Assembly: GCA_016748015.1 (NCBI GenBank)
Contig: JAAOMT010000436.1
Location: forward strand, 368,091-432,090
Direction of reading: 5' to 3'
From: Geosiphon pyriformis
Taxonomy: Eukaryota > Glomeromycota > Glomeromycetes > Archaeosporales > Geosiphonaceae
Length of the DNA: 64,000 nt
The notes below the pieces were generated by a model. It saw only the letters and a list, made by a program, of their open reading frames with translations, searched no databases and was not told the origin of the DNA. Both the position numbers and the translations under genes were made by a program. Shown in pieces: positions 23,401-36,484 of the stretch (positions are counted from its first letter, which is position 1; every line of letters begins with the position of its first letter).

Positions 23401-26400
23401 ACCGACAATGATGAAAATGAGCCAATACCAAACTGGGAATGGAAAGAAGAAAATGATAAGGGAAAAAAAAAAGAAAAAGAAAAAGAAAAAGAAACAACAA
23501 CCACCAACACCACTTCTTTTAACTTCTACACTTACACTACACTACTACAATCTACCTATTGTTGACCAAAACTTATATGTGTTGATTGCGGCAAAAAATT
23601 GTCATCAATGAGCGCATGTTATGACAATGACAAGGAATATGCAACAGCAACTAAATTCTACTGCCACGCATGTGTAATAGAAAGGTTTGGATGACCAAAA
23701 AGGCAAGGAAAATAGAACAACCAACCTTGTCTCACTTGTGGAGAAACTCTCTTGGATAAAGGAATGTGGAATGACATTCCAGAGCAAGAAAAAATGTGTA
23801 ATGAATTGTGCCAATACACAATTCTAATCAGTGACTGGATAAGAAAAAGAACCCTGATAAAAGCAGTCTGGAAAAGAGCAGTACAACAATTGGACAGTTA
23901 TCCATATAATAATGATGAGATTTGGCAAATGGCACTCGCAAAAATAGAAGGACTGACATCCGAAGAAATTAGGAAGATTAAAAACAACCCACCAGAACCT
24001 ATAAAACTTGACTGAGACAAAGAACCAGCCATAAATCTCCTGGAACCAGAAAAATTTCATGAACACTATCAAACTTTGGCACTCACAAGAGAAAAACAGG
24101 AAAAGTGTTTAACACAGTTAAACACTCGGCTATGTAATCACTGTTTGATTCCATGTGACTTTCAATATTGTAATGAGTGTGACCTCATTTACAATCCACC
24201 ACCACGCATGATCTACATGATTTCAGAAGAAGAAAAACCAATCAGCAGCTGCGCATCGGAATTGGAATCAGTTTTCAATCCCGATTCAAACTCCGACAAT
24301 GATAACGACAAAAACACCGGTTCCAGCTCTGTTCAAAATGACAACAAAAACATCAGCAATTGGGACTCTGATTCAAACCCAGAAATATATATTGTGCTTC
24401 CTGATCTTACCAAGGAGCAGACCCTAAAATGATTTAGCGATAATAAGAAAGAGATCATGCCAGAATGTGTGCATAATACTGATACTGGGTTTGATCTGAG
24501 GTATCCAAGGAAAGATGTCATCAAATTAGAGCCACATTTGCACACGTGCATCAATCTGAAAATAGCATTGAAAATACTAACAACAACCATGGTTCAACTA
24601 GCTTCCAGAAGTAGTTTAGCAAAAAAAGAGATTACTATAAGAGAAGAAATAATCAACGCTGAATATGTAGGAAATATCATGGCAATGCTACAAAATAACT
24701 CAGAAAAGACCTATATTATAGAACTAAATGAAAAGATAGCACAGGCAATATTTTTGCCTCTGATTAGAATAGTTCAGTTAGTATCAGTGGGAAAAAGGGA
24801 AGAATTAGGGATAACTGTTAGAAGAATACAGAGATTCAGATCCACAAGTAGAATAGACATACCAGTCAATATGACAGAAGAAGAAATTATTGGCCAAGGA
24901 GAAATTATCTCAACCAGTCAAGTAATTTCTATTCTACCATATGACCAGTACATGGTAGTTATAGAGAAAAAAGTGAAAGATAAGGATCAGATTTTTGAAG
25001 CAGAAACAAGCCTTTGTGAATCAAAAGAGATTGGACTTATCAATTTCCACATACCAGCCAAAAGCCACAACCATATCAAAATTCCCATTTACAACACAAC
25101 AGGAGATGTCATCACAATACTTAAGAGAACAATCATTGGATACATGAGCACTGAATTAGAAAATCAACCACCAAGCATTATTCCAGATTTTCCACAGCTT
25201 TGTGGATATGTTAACATTATATCACAAACAATATATGAACAAAATGAATGTTATTTGCTCCAACCAGAACAATTAGAACAAATAAACATAGGAAATCTAA
25301 ACCCACTTCAATGCATGCAGCTGAAGATATTGCTCAACAACTTCAATAATATCTTTGCTAGCGAAAACAAATTTGGCAGAACTGACATCATCTAATACTA
25401 AATCAAAACTGGAGATACTATGCCAATAAAACAACAAGCATACAGAGTACCACCAGCCAGCCATGAAATCATTCGTCAAAAAATCAATCGGATGCTTAAA
25501 AATGGGTTAATTCAGCCATCAATGAGCCTATAGTCATCACCAGTAATACTCGTCCAGAAAAAGAATAGGAAAATCCACTTTTGCGTGGACTACAGAAAGC
25601 TTAATAGAGTCATGCGTGGAAACAGCTATCTAACTCCACAAATTCAGGAATTATTTGATGCTTTTGGAGGAAACAAATGGTTCTCAACATTGGATTTAGA
25701 TAGTGGTTACTGGCAAATAGCCATGGATCCAGTGGACAAAGAAAAAACTACATTCACAACACAGAAGGGAAATTTTGAATTTGAAGTGATGCCATTCAGC
25801 TTAACAAATATTCCAGCCATATTCTAGCAGCTAATGAAATAGTATATACTGGCTTATTGTGGAAATCAGTAGTCATTTATTTAGATGACACCAATGTGTT
25901 CTCCAAAACATTTGATGATTATTTGCATCATCTATAATAAGTGTTTGAAAGACTATGATGGGCAGGACTAAAGTTAAATACCAATAAGTGCTTTTTTGAC
26001 AAGACAGAATTAAACTTTTTAGGGCACATAGTAAGCAAAGACAGCATCAAAATAGATCCAGAAAAGATAGAGATAGTCAAAAACTTTCCAATACCAACCA
26101 ATGTGGCAGAGTTAAAGTCATTTTTGGGATTCGTAGGCTATTATTAATGCTTCATCAAAAACTTTTTCAAGATAGCCCAACCACTCAATCACCTCCAAAC
26201 CAAGAATGTGAAATATGAATGGACAAAAGCACAACAAGAAGCTTTTGATATTCTAAGAAGAAAGCTTATACAAGCTTCAGTACTGATCTATTCAGATTAC
26301 AATAAACCATTTATCATTACTACCAATGCATCAGGCCAAGCATTGGGAGCAGTACTATCACAGAGAGGACCAGATGAAAGAGAACATCCAATCACATATG

Positions 26401-28137
26401 CCAGCCGAGGTTTAACTCTAGCTAAAAAAAATTATGGAACACCAGAATTAGAACATTTAGCAATTTATTGGGCAATCATGAAATAGAGTGAATACTTGAG
26501 CCAGAAGTTTAATGTATACACAGACTACAAAGGATTAACAGCACTTCATAAACAGGAATTTGGAGATGGAAGACAATTAAGATAGAAAATAGCACTATCA
26601 CCATATACTTATACTATACATTATAAAAAGAGAAAAGACAATGGAAATGCTGACAGTTTGTCGCAAATGAGACAAATCTAAAAACATTTCAACCCAAAAA
26701 AAAAAAATATATAACAAAACCAAACCAAACCCAATGAAAATATAACAAAAAAAAATAAACACACAAAAATACCAACAGCTTCAACATTATATAATTACCC
26801 AACAGTTCAAGGAAAAATTATCTCAAAATGAACAAAATAGCATCAAGCAACAATCAAAATATTTTATCAATCATCAAAATATACTTTACTAGAAGAATAG
26901 ACAAAATCCAGACCAACTAACCAAAATAGTTACAGAACCAGAAAAAAAAACAATACTGTTCAACATGCATTCAGATCCAACAACAGGACATTTCAACAAA
27001 GAAGCAACCATAGAAAGGACCAGAAAAAGATACTATTGGCCATCAATGTATCCAGACATCATCCAATATGTCCAAAATTGTGATGCTTGTCAAAGAAAAG
27101 GAGAAACAAAACCCAGTAAACCATTAAGACCAATCAAAGTAGAACAACTATTTGATCACATTGGAATTGATTTAGTCAGACCATTAACAATTACCAGCAG
27201 AGAAAATAGATATATTGCAGTAGCCATGAACTATCTCACTAAATGGCCAGAAGCAAAAGCAATTCAAAGAGTGGATGCAGAATCTATTGCCGAATTCATT
27301 TATCAAGACTTGATTTGTCGACATAGATGTTCAAAAGAATTATTATCAGACCAAAGAACTCACTTTGTGAACAGAACACTAGCAGAATTGAGCCAAAGAT
27401 TCGGAATTAAAAGACCACTATCATCACCATATTATCCACAAACAAACAGTTTAGTTGAAAAATTTAATAGAACATTGTGTGAAGCAATTGCCAAACTCAG
27501 CCAAGAAAACCAGGACAAATGGGATTTGTTTATACCATCAGTATTATTTGCTTATTGGACAATGAGACAAGATACTATACAAGCAACACCATTTGAATTG
27601 GTATATAGTAGGACAGCAACATTACCAGTTGAGAGAGAGATCAGCACATATCCAACAGAACCAATAACAGAAGCTAATTTCCAAGAAACATTGTTGAAAA
27701 GAACATATAACCTAATAAAAACACTAGAAAACAGATGACAAAAAGCAGCTGATAACATTAAAAAATCTCAAGAAAAGCAAAAAAAATGACATGATAACCA
27801 ATTACCAGATAAACCAGTTGAATTCAAGATTAGGAACAAAGTACTTCTACATTGTACCAAAGTGAAAAAACAATGGAGTGGAAAATTCAACACCAAATGG
27901 GATAAACCATTTCACATAGAAGAAATTCTAGAAAATAGAGCTTATAAATTAAGATGGGACAACAAAATTTTAGCCAAAACAGCACATGGTGATCGACTAA
28001 AACCATATCACCAAATAGCATTATCATCCACCAATACCATTTCACAGTTGGGAGTACAAAGGATAATAGTTCAACCAGATGAGATTTTACGAGATCTGGA
28101 ACCAATCATAGTTATTAAACCAAACACATTAAATTGA
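20422..28137 (+). pseudogene. Element A gag-pol (Gag, PR, Cys-rich, dUTPase, RT, RH, IN)
   Basis: Single frame of 2572 codons with many stops and two compensating frameshifts around 25.84-26.7 kb. Order: Gag with Gln/Pro-rich middle (to about 22250); zinc knuckle 22177-22221 (CHNCGKQGH, NC) with one stop inside; protease about 22780-23190, active site LILNSK instead of LILDSG; cysteine-rich module about 23570-24190 (CVDC, CHAC, CLTC, later CNECD); dUTPase 24457-24852 with motif 1 DTGFDL kept but motif 5 degraded (RRIQRFRST); RT about 25420-26190 with YLDD kept (near 25880); RNase H 26200-26680; integrase zinc finger and core 26965-27740 with D, D and E visible (IDLV, LLSDQ, LVEKFNRT); GPY/F-like tail to ..NTLN and TGA. 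No ATG near the start; the conserved first codon is GTG. Stops are mainly TAA/TAG in place of CAA/CAG. Confidence 0.8.
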
Positions 28138-28192
28138 ACAACCAAAAGAGTATATAAAGACACAATACACACAACAAAAGCAACCAAAAAAA

Positions 28193-28828
28193 ATGAAAAT
28201 ACCAGATCACATTCACACCATAGCTCAACAACTGTTCCAGGCACTAAGTCAACAACAATTAAACATGGAAATTGTCATTAACAACCAAACAATTTGCTAT
28301 CAAAACACAAAAAAAAAGACAAAGAATACATCATATTAGTGGCCACCAAAAAATAATAAAAACTGGACAGATAACTTAATAGAAAAAGTGAAGAACACTT
28401 TTGGGAAAATACCTATTATGGCACCAACAGAAAAACTTACAAAAAAAAATTGGAAGCAATGGACAGAACAACTTCCAATATCATACTGTTACTACCAGCT
28501 AGGTTAAAAGTTGAATATTCAGGAGTTGTATATCAACAAATCCAAGAGAGTATTTAACCAAAACATAATATGGCAGATTGAAGAGTTTATTGGGAAAAAA
28601 ACAAACTCAACACTACATGTAAGAACAATTTATTGACTACACAACATATTTCAGAACTATCCAGAAATACTGTTACACTCTGACATAAAGACCATAACCA
28701 TTAACCAATAGGGAAGAATAAACAATACACAAGTAGAAGATGTGAAGAACAGAGTCAAACAAACAATACTTGAAAAAGAAGTATTAGAATTAATTTAAAA
28801 CAAAGATTTTAACAGAGCTCAATATTAA
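28193..28828 (+). pseudogene. Element A third ORF (unknown function)
   Basis: Frame of 212 codons opening with a genuine ATG (MKIPDHIHTIAQQLFQ) 56 bases after the pol stop and in a different frame. Aligns over its length with ORF3 of D, B and C: N-terminal AQQLFQ block, a Gln/Asn-rich linker, SYCYYQLG, NIQELYINKSKRVFNQ, LHNIFQNYPEILL, and ending DFNRAQY with TAA at 28826-28828, next to the polypurine tract. Several in-frame stops. It occupies the place of env but shows no signal peptide or membrane segment. Function not recognised. Confidence 0.6.
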
Positions 28829-28841
28829 AAGGAGGAGATAA
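28829..28841 (+). other. Element A polypurine tract
   Basis: AAGGAGGAGATAA directly before the 3' LTR, after the ORF3 stop. The same position reads AAAAGGAGGGAATAA in D and AAAAGAAGGGGATAA in B. It is the expected plus-strand DNA primer for an LTR element. Confidence 0.7.
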
Positions 28842-29722
28842 TATTACTCATCAAAAAAAAACAGATATAGAAAATAGCAGACCAATAAAAGAATAGTATT
28901 TAGCATGTGAGCACATTGCTCAGCAATGTGAAGCAATATCAGAAATCATGGCACATTGCTCAGCAATGTAGAGCAATGTCAGAAAACATGGCATATTGCT
29001 CAGCAATATGGAACAATGGTAGAAAATTAGAGCACATCGCTCAGCAATATGAGTATTGCTCAAGAAATCATAGCACATTGCTTGGAAATGTGAGTGATCT
29101 CATAAAACATCAATTATGTATATATAATGATAGTATTAGAAGTAGAAAAACAGAATTTTTTAGTTAGAAATCTCCCATCTACCAAATATTAAATAAATAA
29201 ATCATTTATTATCCAAATTCACTCTCCACTATCAACACTTTATGTTGATAGTAGTTGATACTTAACTACGCTAGAACAATAGCTCTTGATCATGGCTATT
29301 GACGAGATACTAACTTGCACATTATCTTGGCTCATTTCTTTTTTTTTTTTATTTTTTTTTATTTTTTTTATTTTTTGATTTTTCTTGTTGAATACTAACT
29401 AATTAAGGATTAAAGCACTGAATTACTGATGTCAAGAATTGCCTGGTAAAAGACTCTTGCGAGTGGATAGGACATATACAGTAGATATGGAATACTTACC
29501 AGAAGATTGCTGGCTATTATGCCAAAAGAAAAATTGATGGAATTGCAATTCTGGGAAGCTATGGATAAAACAACTATTGAATCTCTGTCCATTATACAAA
29601 GGACTCCAACAAAACCTTCAGACTACAAAATCTTCAGATTACTATCAACTGCAAACAGCCCTTTGAGCACCAAGTTATGGGTTTATTATTTGATTTAAGA
29701 TTCCAAATAAACACTTATAATA
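28842..29722 (+). repeat. Element A 3' LTR
   Basis: Begins TATTACTCATC (one change from TGTTACTCATC) and ends CTTATAATA. GCAATGT-type array at about 28905-29095. The hairpin (about 29228-29250) has the loop CTTTA in standard orientation, unlike the 5' LTR. Confidence 0.85.
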
Positions 29723-30774
29723 CTGGTAAATTTCTTAAGTTTTGCTATTGGAGTGTAGGTTATTGGATCTAAGTTTGGTTGTTGAAGTTGTTGTTGCAGC
29801 TGTTGAAGCAGGTGTTGAGATTGTTGGGATGATTAAAGTGGTAATTGAAATTGGAGTTGTAGTGGTGGCTGTTGTTGTTGTGGAACAACTGGTAATGGGT
29901 TGATAACAATGACTGGAGGTAAGTTGTGTTAATTATTAATGTTGGAGTTTCGATTGTTCTGATTTTGCTGATTTTAAAAATTCAGAGTTTCAACTTCCAG
30001 ATTTTCTAAATTTAGATCTTGCTAAGTCTAAAAGTTTGGGGTTCCAATGTCTGAATTTTCGGAAATCGGGTTTTGGTAAGTAAATTCTTGATTTTCAGAT
30101 TCTTCTTCTTCTTTCTCTTCCGATTCCATTATTTCCCAAGGACTTGCATTTCTAAAATCTGGTTGAGGTGGTGGTGATCAGAATCCTGATGGTGTTGGCA
30201 ATCACAATTTAAATCCTTCAAAATAATCACTATAGGTTTCTAGTAATTCTGCTTTTTTTTGTTTACTTTGAAATGGTAGTCATCCAAATGTTAATGTTAT
30301 GTGTGATGTAAATACACCTGTTGATGAGATGTTGATGGTGCTTTCAGATGTATAGTGGTATGACAGGCTTGTTGGTGATTCAACTCTGGTTTTCTTCTAA
30401 GTAGATGGTTGTATTTGTTTTGGTGTTACTGCTGGTGTTTGCAGTCTTCTTTTGCCTTTGTTAGCATAAGTGATGGAGAATTGTTGTTGTGTATATTTTT
30501 CAATGGTTTGATTGATTTCCCTGATGATTGGTGTGAAACTGTAGTTTCTTGGTAAGCTGGTATGTTGAAATAATTCTGTATAAAAATTTTCTCTTGCAGA
30601 TTCAATGTTAACTATTCCTCCTAAGCAGTCTGTGATTTTATCATTGATGTAAAAGTTGAAGACTGATTCTGCTGGAAAATGGTTATTGTTTAATCCTAAT
30701 TGTTGGCTGTACTGTTGAAACAAGAATTTGGCGAATCCTAAGTGGTTTGCTCTTATGATTTCTGATTCTGCCAC
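29723..30774 (-). pseudogene. Element B gag N-terminal half
   Basis: Starts at GTG GCA GAA TCA (30774), as in A and D. A 138-codon stretch (about 30834-30397 when extended upstream) aligns with D Gag: ANHLGFAKFLFQQYSQ, ESVFNFYINDKI, IESARENFYTEL, YANKGKRRLQTPAVTP. It continues with stops through the Gln/Pro-rich middle and is cut at 29723, in the sequence corresponding to PITKLEKFTS, by the element A 3' LTR. Confidence 0.75.
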
Positions 30775-30835
30775 CTTTGAATGATTGTTGTTGATACTGT
30801 TCTCTGTAAGATTATATCTCACAGGGAACACCAAA

Positions 30836-31641
30836 TGTTACAGATGATTATTTGGGGTCTCAAATCAAATAACAAATTTGTAACTTGATGCTTAATTGAT
30901 GAAATAATGTTAATATCTGAAGGTTTTGTTGTGAAGTTCTTTGTACAATAGACATAAATTTAATAGTTGTTTTCTATAACCTTCTGGAATTACAATTTCA
31001 TCGAATTTCTTTTTCAGCATGGTGGCTGGTAATTCTCCTGGTAAGCTATCCTCAAATTTATGAGTATTCTACTCTTGTTTTATGGGTTTTTTACCAGTCC
31101 CTATAATGTCTGTATCTCAGTGCTTAATCCTTAATCAATTTAGTAAAATAAAAAAACAAAAAAAAACAAAAGAAAATAAACAAAAGCAATTGCAAGTTAG
31201 TATCTCGTCAATAGCCATGATCAAGAGCTATTGTTCCAGTGTGGTTAAGTATCAATTACTATTAACATGAAGTGTTGATAGTGGGAGTAGATTTAGATAG
31301 TAAATAATTATTTATTTGATATTTGTGAATTGGAAAGTTGCTTAGATCAAATCTAAACTGAAAGGTCTGTTTTTTTCTATTTCTAATACTATTACTATAT
31401 ATATATAATTTGAATTCTATGAGATCACTTATATTCTCAAGCAATGTGCTATAATTTTTCAAGCAATACTTATATTGCTAAGCAATATGCCATATTTTTT
31501 TGACATTGCTCTACATTGCTGAGTGATGTGCCATGATTTCTGACATTGCTCCACATTGCTGAGCAATATGCTCATGTGTTAACTCCTATTCTCTTATTAG
31601 TCTACTATCTTTTTATATCTGTTCTCTTTTTATGAGTAATA
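30836..31641 (-). repeat. Element B 5' LTR
   Basis: Plus-strand ends TGTTACAGATG and GAGTAATA. The primer-site complement (GGGAACACCAAA) lies just inside at 30824-30835. GCAATGT-type array at about 31440-31590; hairpin at 31261-31283. Very similar to the B 3' LTR throughout. Confidence 0.85.
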
Positions 31642-32126
31642 CCGAGATGAGAACCGAGCCATCAAGTGGAATCAACCCATATTTTTCCATATAAACACAA
31701 TGTTTTGCATGAACTAATCAGATATCACTCCTAAAAGCAAGACTAAAAAAGTGCACAAATTTGACAATCTCCAAGCCAGCAACTTTGGGGTCATGAAAGA
31801 CAGTAACTGTCTCACAAAACCAACCATTAAAAACAAAACCCTTATAAAAAGCTATGGACAAAGATAAGTTAGAAGCACAAGATGACAACAATTGCAATAT
31901 GTCTGAAGAAGAATGAGTTAGACCAGAAACTGCTTTCTAGGATTTCACATAGAATTCCAGCAACTGATATCAAACAGAATTATTAATTTTGTAAGAAAAC
32001 ACATGATCCAATGCCTCCACATCACTGCAATATAAGTATAACACACTTGAATATAGTTTATTATAAAGGCACTTCTGAACAACAACCGGCAGCTGGTGGT
32101 GCAGAGCTTTTATAAAATAAGTACAT
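31642..32126 (-). pseudogene. LINE segment 2 of 3: ORF2 zinc-finger-like C-terminal region
   Basis: Between element B (left) and element C (right). With a few stops, the minus-strand translation reads LHHQLPVVVQKCLYNKLYSS, then LYLYCSDVEALDHVFSY, then a hydrophobic segment ending ..GLIPLDGSVLISV at the B junction. It is the post-RNase-H region of the LINE ORF2; the C-x(n)-C/H pattern suggests a zinc-binding motif with one Cys now Tyr. It joins to 52286 on the other side of C and to 17398 on the other side of B. Confidence 0.75.
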
Positions 32127-33139
32127 TGTTACTGGAGGTTTTTGGTCTCTTTTCTTGAATATTGTAAATGTTTGTTGGTTGCAAATTCATGTTTTCTAGA
32201 AGTAGTTGAACCTCCAATAACTGAATTTATCTTTAAATTATCTTCTATAATTTGAACTTGCTGGGCTTATAAATAGAATGGCCAATTTCTTGCCAGTTAC
32301 TTTATGTAATTATGTTGTAGTAAATGTCAACTCTTTCCCAGGAATTGCTTGTCTGGAAGCTCACTAAAAATGTGTAGTTACTTTGCTGTAAAATTCAACT
32401 CTTCTACAGGAATCTCGTCTGTAGGCTACTTTAATGATTATAATAAGAAAATAAAAAAAATGTAAAAGAAATGTAAAAAAAATTGAATTCTGTTAAAGGA
32501 AACGTTTTCTATCCAGGCCTGAAGTCACTAACAGTTTACTAAAATTGGTAGCTAATCAATTTCAAAACATTAGTTGGGTTTTGGGGATTTTCCAAGTGCA
32601 ATAATTAAAGAATTTGGTTTTTTGAATTATTTGATATTTATTTTTTTGTGTGTGTGTAGAAATGGTTCTAAGTGATAAATCTAAAGTAAGATATATTTTC
32701 TTGAAGAGAAAAGCTCTTCTTTTATACAACTTGTTGTAATACTAGTCTATAAACTTGCACTTTTTCTCTTTGCTCAACTTTTGGCAAACTAAAGATATAT
32801 TTTGATGAACTACAAGTTATTTTGCTGAACTATTGATTAATTTGGATGAACTATTCATAATTTCGGCAAATTTCTATAAATTTCGGCGAATTTCTTATAA
32901 ATTTCAGCCAATTTCTGTAAATTTCGGCGAATTTTTGAATGTTACAAAGTTCAGAGTATTGTGTAATTTGATCATTCTACTTTCTGTTATACTAATTGGA
33001 TTATTTAATTGAATTGTGATATGTGATAATTGATTAAATAATAAATGATAATTTGAAATGATATTAATATATTAATTAATTATAGGAATTATAAGGGTAA
33101 TTTTCCTGCTAATTAATAGCTAAAATTCTACTGGTAACA
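32127..33139 (-). repeat. Element C 3' LTR
   Basis: Plus-strand ends TGTTACTGGAGG and CTGGTAACA. Contains a TG microrepeat (about 32646-32656) and a series of 'atttcggcgaatt' words (about 32870-32940). Followed by the polypurine tract complement (33140-33155). Confidence 0.9.
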
Positions 33140-33826
33140 TAATCTCCTCTTTAAGACTGAGCTCTGTCGAAGTCCAAGCCCTATCTGTGATATTGAGATA
33201 GTGATCCAAAATAATTGAAGTAATTTGGTCTGAAAATTGTTGAAATTTCAGTTCTGTAAGTTTGCCAATATATTGGACTTTCATTGGTTGCAGTATGAGA
33301 TTTTGTAAAACATTTTCACAAGTATTAAACAAATTATAAAGTCTAAAAGCTGCTCTAAGTTTGTAGTGAGTGTTTGTTAGTCCAGCTGCTGTTTTAAATT
33401 CATTGTGAATTTGTTTTTGTATAGCTTCAAAAGTGAGATTTGTTGTTTCAAGTTCTAGTTTTTGTTTATAAAGTGTTTTTTCAATGTGAAAGTATTTATA
33501 GATAGGGGTGTGTTCATTGTCCTGTTCATTGAGAAGTAGTAAAAGTTTTTGTTGCATTGTAGCATTTAGTAAAATGTTAATAGGGCAATTAAAAGATTTT
33601 CTTCTAGTGCTTGCTTCAAAAGTTTTGGTAACCTATTTTCAGAGTGACTTCTTGTTTTTCTTCTATAAAGGTGATAGTTCTGTGGATGATTTACTACTGG
33701 GGCTGTGGTTTTTTTCTGAATGTAATTAATTTGACTTCTATTAATCGTTATGGATAAGTCAGAAAGTGTTTTCAAGGCTAACATTAACTTTTGAGATATT
33801 TGTTGAATATTTTGGGGAATAATCAT
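33120..33826 (-). pseudogene. Element C third ORF (unknown function)
   Basis: Opens with a true ATG (33826, MIIPQNIQQISQKLMLALK) after the pol stop at 33972, reads to a stop near 33566, and continues one frame over (33557 onward) with KLLLLLNEQDN, a KYFHIEKTLYKQKLEL block, HYKLRAAFRLYNLFNTCENV and KFQQFSDQITSIILDHYLN. These match the order of ORF3 in D (YMDKTKQLFDQ, YRIHTAFQDKPEILL, FEELQTQITQVIL) at low identity. The frame shift is probably a decay event. The terminal DNA word GACTTCGACAGAGCTCA is kept although it is read here in another frame than in D. No known domain. Confidence 0.6.
33140..33155 (-). other. Element C polypurine tract
   Basis: On the minus strand TTAAAGAGGAGATTA precedes the 3' LTR (TGTTACC). 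It overlaps the end of the third ORF region, as in A, B and D. Confidence 0.65.
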
Positions 33827-36484
33827 GATAAAATTAACTAATTATGAAAAAGGAGAATAAAGAAAATTATTTTTGGATATGGGGTTTTTATTTGTTTTTG
33901 GGTTTGGGTGTTTTTTGTAATTATTTACAATTTTTTGTCTTTGTGTTTTTATTAAAAAATTATTGTAAAATTTAAGTGTCTAAGTTTGGTTGTTGTTCTA
34001 TTATAATTATTGGTTCTAAATTTCGGGGAATATCTTTAGCATTAATTAAAAAGGAATGTGTACCAATTTGTGGAATTAATGTTTTAGGATTGTTTCTGAA
34101 ATGATAGTGTTTCAATCTGTCTCTATGTATAACTTTTGCTAGTATTTTATCATCAAGTCTTAACTTGTATGATCTATTGTCTAGAATTTCGTGAATATAA
34201 AATGGTCCATCCTATTTGTTTTCAAATTTTCCACTCCATTATTTTTCAGCCTTAGTTCTGTGTAAGAGAACTTTATTTTCAACTTTAAATTTGTTGATAA
34301 TGAGTGGTAATTTGTTGTTATGTCTTTCTTTTTGTTGAGCTTGGAAATATTCAATATGAGTTGCTGCTATCTTTTTTTTTCCTTCTAATGTACTGAGAAG
34401 AGTGTAGGCTCTTCTTTGAAGTGTTTCTTGAAAGTTTTTTTCATTGATTGGTTGCACTGGGTATGTTTCTACTGTGAAATTAATTGGTAATGTTGCTGTT
34501 CTTCCATAAATAAGGTCAAATGGTGTGTGTTTTGTAGTATCTTGTTTTAGTGTTCTGTATGCTAGTAATACTGATGGAATAAAGATATCCCATTCCTGCT
34601 CAAAGTCTGTTGAGACTTTGGCTAGAGATTCACACAATGTTCTGTTGAAACGTTCTACAAGTCCATTTGTTTAAGGGTAATAAAATGATAATAGAGATCT
34701 TTTGACATTGAATTATTCACAAATTTTTTGTATCAAGTTGTTCACAAAATGTGTTCCTTGATTAGATAAGAGTTCAATTGGACATCCATTTCTACAAATA
34801 ATGTCTTCATAGATGAAATTTGCTACTGATTTTGCATCTGCTTTTTGGATGGCTCTAGTTTTAAGCCATTTAGTAAGATAATCTACTGCTACTGCAATAT
34901 AGTGATTTCCTTGGGTTGTAATAGATAATGGTCCGACTAAATCAATTCCAACTTTGTCAAAAGGTTGTCCAACTTTGATTGGATTTAAAGATTCTGTGGG
35001 GCAAGTTCCTTCTCTTTTTTGACAACTATCACAAGATTCTATATATTGTCAAATGTCTTTTTGCATGTGAGACCAAAAATAATGTTCAAGAGTTCTTTGA
35101 ATTGTTCCATTTCTTCCCAAGTGTGCTGAAAACAGATCTGTGTGCATGTTATATAAAATTGTTTCTTTTTCATTCTCTTGTACTAATCTGAGTGGTTGGT
35201 TTGGGTTTCTGTGATTTTTATAATAGATTTTGTTGTGGTGTATAAAATATTGCTTTGATTGGTGTTGTAAACGATGTTTTTCACTTGGAGACCAATTTTC
35301 TGGCATGGTAAGAGTCTCCAAATAGTTTTTAAGATTGCTGTAGTTTCTGGGATCTATTGTTGTTTGGTTATTTTGTTGGTAGGTTGGTAAGTTATGGTGA
35401 AATTGTTGTTGGTGTTAGTCTTGTCTCATTCTTGAAAGGCTATCAACATTGGTGTGTAGTTTTCCTGGTTTGTGATATACAATATATCTGTAGTCTGCTA
35501 GGAAGTTATTCTATTGAGACTGTTTGGCACTTTGTTCAGTTTTCTTTTTATTAAGCCATTTAAGACCAATATTGTCAATTATTATGTCAAATTCTTTTCC
35601 ATTCTTCAAGTATTGTTGAAAATGTTTAAGAGCCCAGATGACTGCAGCAGCTTCCAATTCAGTTGAGCCATATTTGAATTCTGTTGGCTTGAGTGTTCTA
35701 CTGGCATAGGCAATAACTTGTTCCTGGCTATTTTCATTCAATTGTGATAAAATGGCACCAAATGCTATGTGTAAAGCATTAGTGGTTAATTGAAACCATT
35801 TGTTGAAGTCTGGATAAACAAAAACTGGGGCTGTTGTCAATTTTGTTTTGAGAGTTTCAAAAGCTTTTTGTTGTTCTTTAGTCCATTTGTATGGCATGTT
35901 TTTGTTGGTAAGATAATTGAGTGGTTTGGCAATTTCTGAGAATCTTTTTATGAATTTTTGATAGTAAGAGGCTAATCCTACAAATCCTCTTAGTTCTGTG
36001 GTATTTTTGGGGGTTTGAAAGTTTTTGACAGCACTAATTGTTCCTGGATTTGGTTTGACTCCATCTTTACTAATTATGTGTCCAAGAAAGATCAAGCTTG
36101 TTTTTCCAAAGTGACATTTCTCAATGTTTAACTTTAATCCTGCTTTTTATAATCATTGAAAAACTTCATGCAGGTGAATAAGGTAGACTTTAAAGCTTAG
36201 TGAGTATACATCAGTATCATCAAGATAGACAACTACTAATTGCCACAAAAGCCCTTTATATACAATATCCATGAGTTGCTGAAATGTTGCTAGTGCATTG
36301 CAGAGTCCAAAAGGCATAACATTGAATTCATAGTTTCCTTCTTGGGCAGTAAATACTGTTTTGGGTTGGTCTTTTGGGTCTATTTCGACTTGCCAGTATC
36401 CACTTTCCAAGTTCAAAGTTGAGAAGAACTTGGCTTTTCCTAAAGCATCTAACATGTTATCAATTCTTGGAAGAGAGTAGGCAT

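Larger units (their letters stand above)
19490..29722 (+). mobile_element. Element A: full-length but dead Ty3-like LTR element (10.2 kb)
   Basis: Only plus-strand full-length copy. LTRs 19490-20361 and 28842-29722, a primer-site region at 20362-20380, one long Gag-Pol frame (20422-28137), a third ORF (28193-28828) and a polypurine tract. It lies inside element B, but its left flank is B integrase and its right flank is B Gag. Flanks CTGA and CTGG differ at one base, so a simple single insertion does not explain the arrangement. Confidence 0.85.
17399..31641 (-). mobile_element. Element B: Ty3-like LTR element split by element A
   Basis: LTRs 17399-18203 and 30836-31641 (805 and 806 bases). 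It lies within LINE ORF2. The flanks on the plus strand are TTGA (17395-17398) and CCGA (31642-31645), compatible with one 4-bp duplication with two C-to-T changes; removing B restores the LINE frame. Internally only the N-terminal Gag half and the integrase tail plus third ORF remain, separated by element A. Protease, cysteine-rich domain, dUTPase, RT and RNase H are missing. Confidence 0.85.

Noticed and set aside
23226-23513. 95-codon minus-strand frame, Ser/Phe-rich
   Set aside because: Antisense of the Lys/Glu-rich linker after the element A protease.
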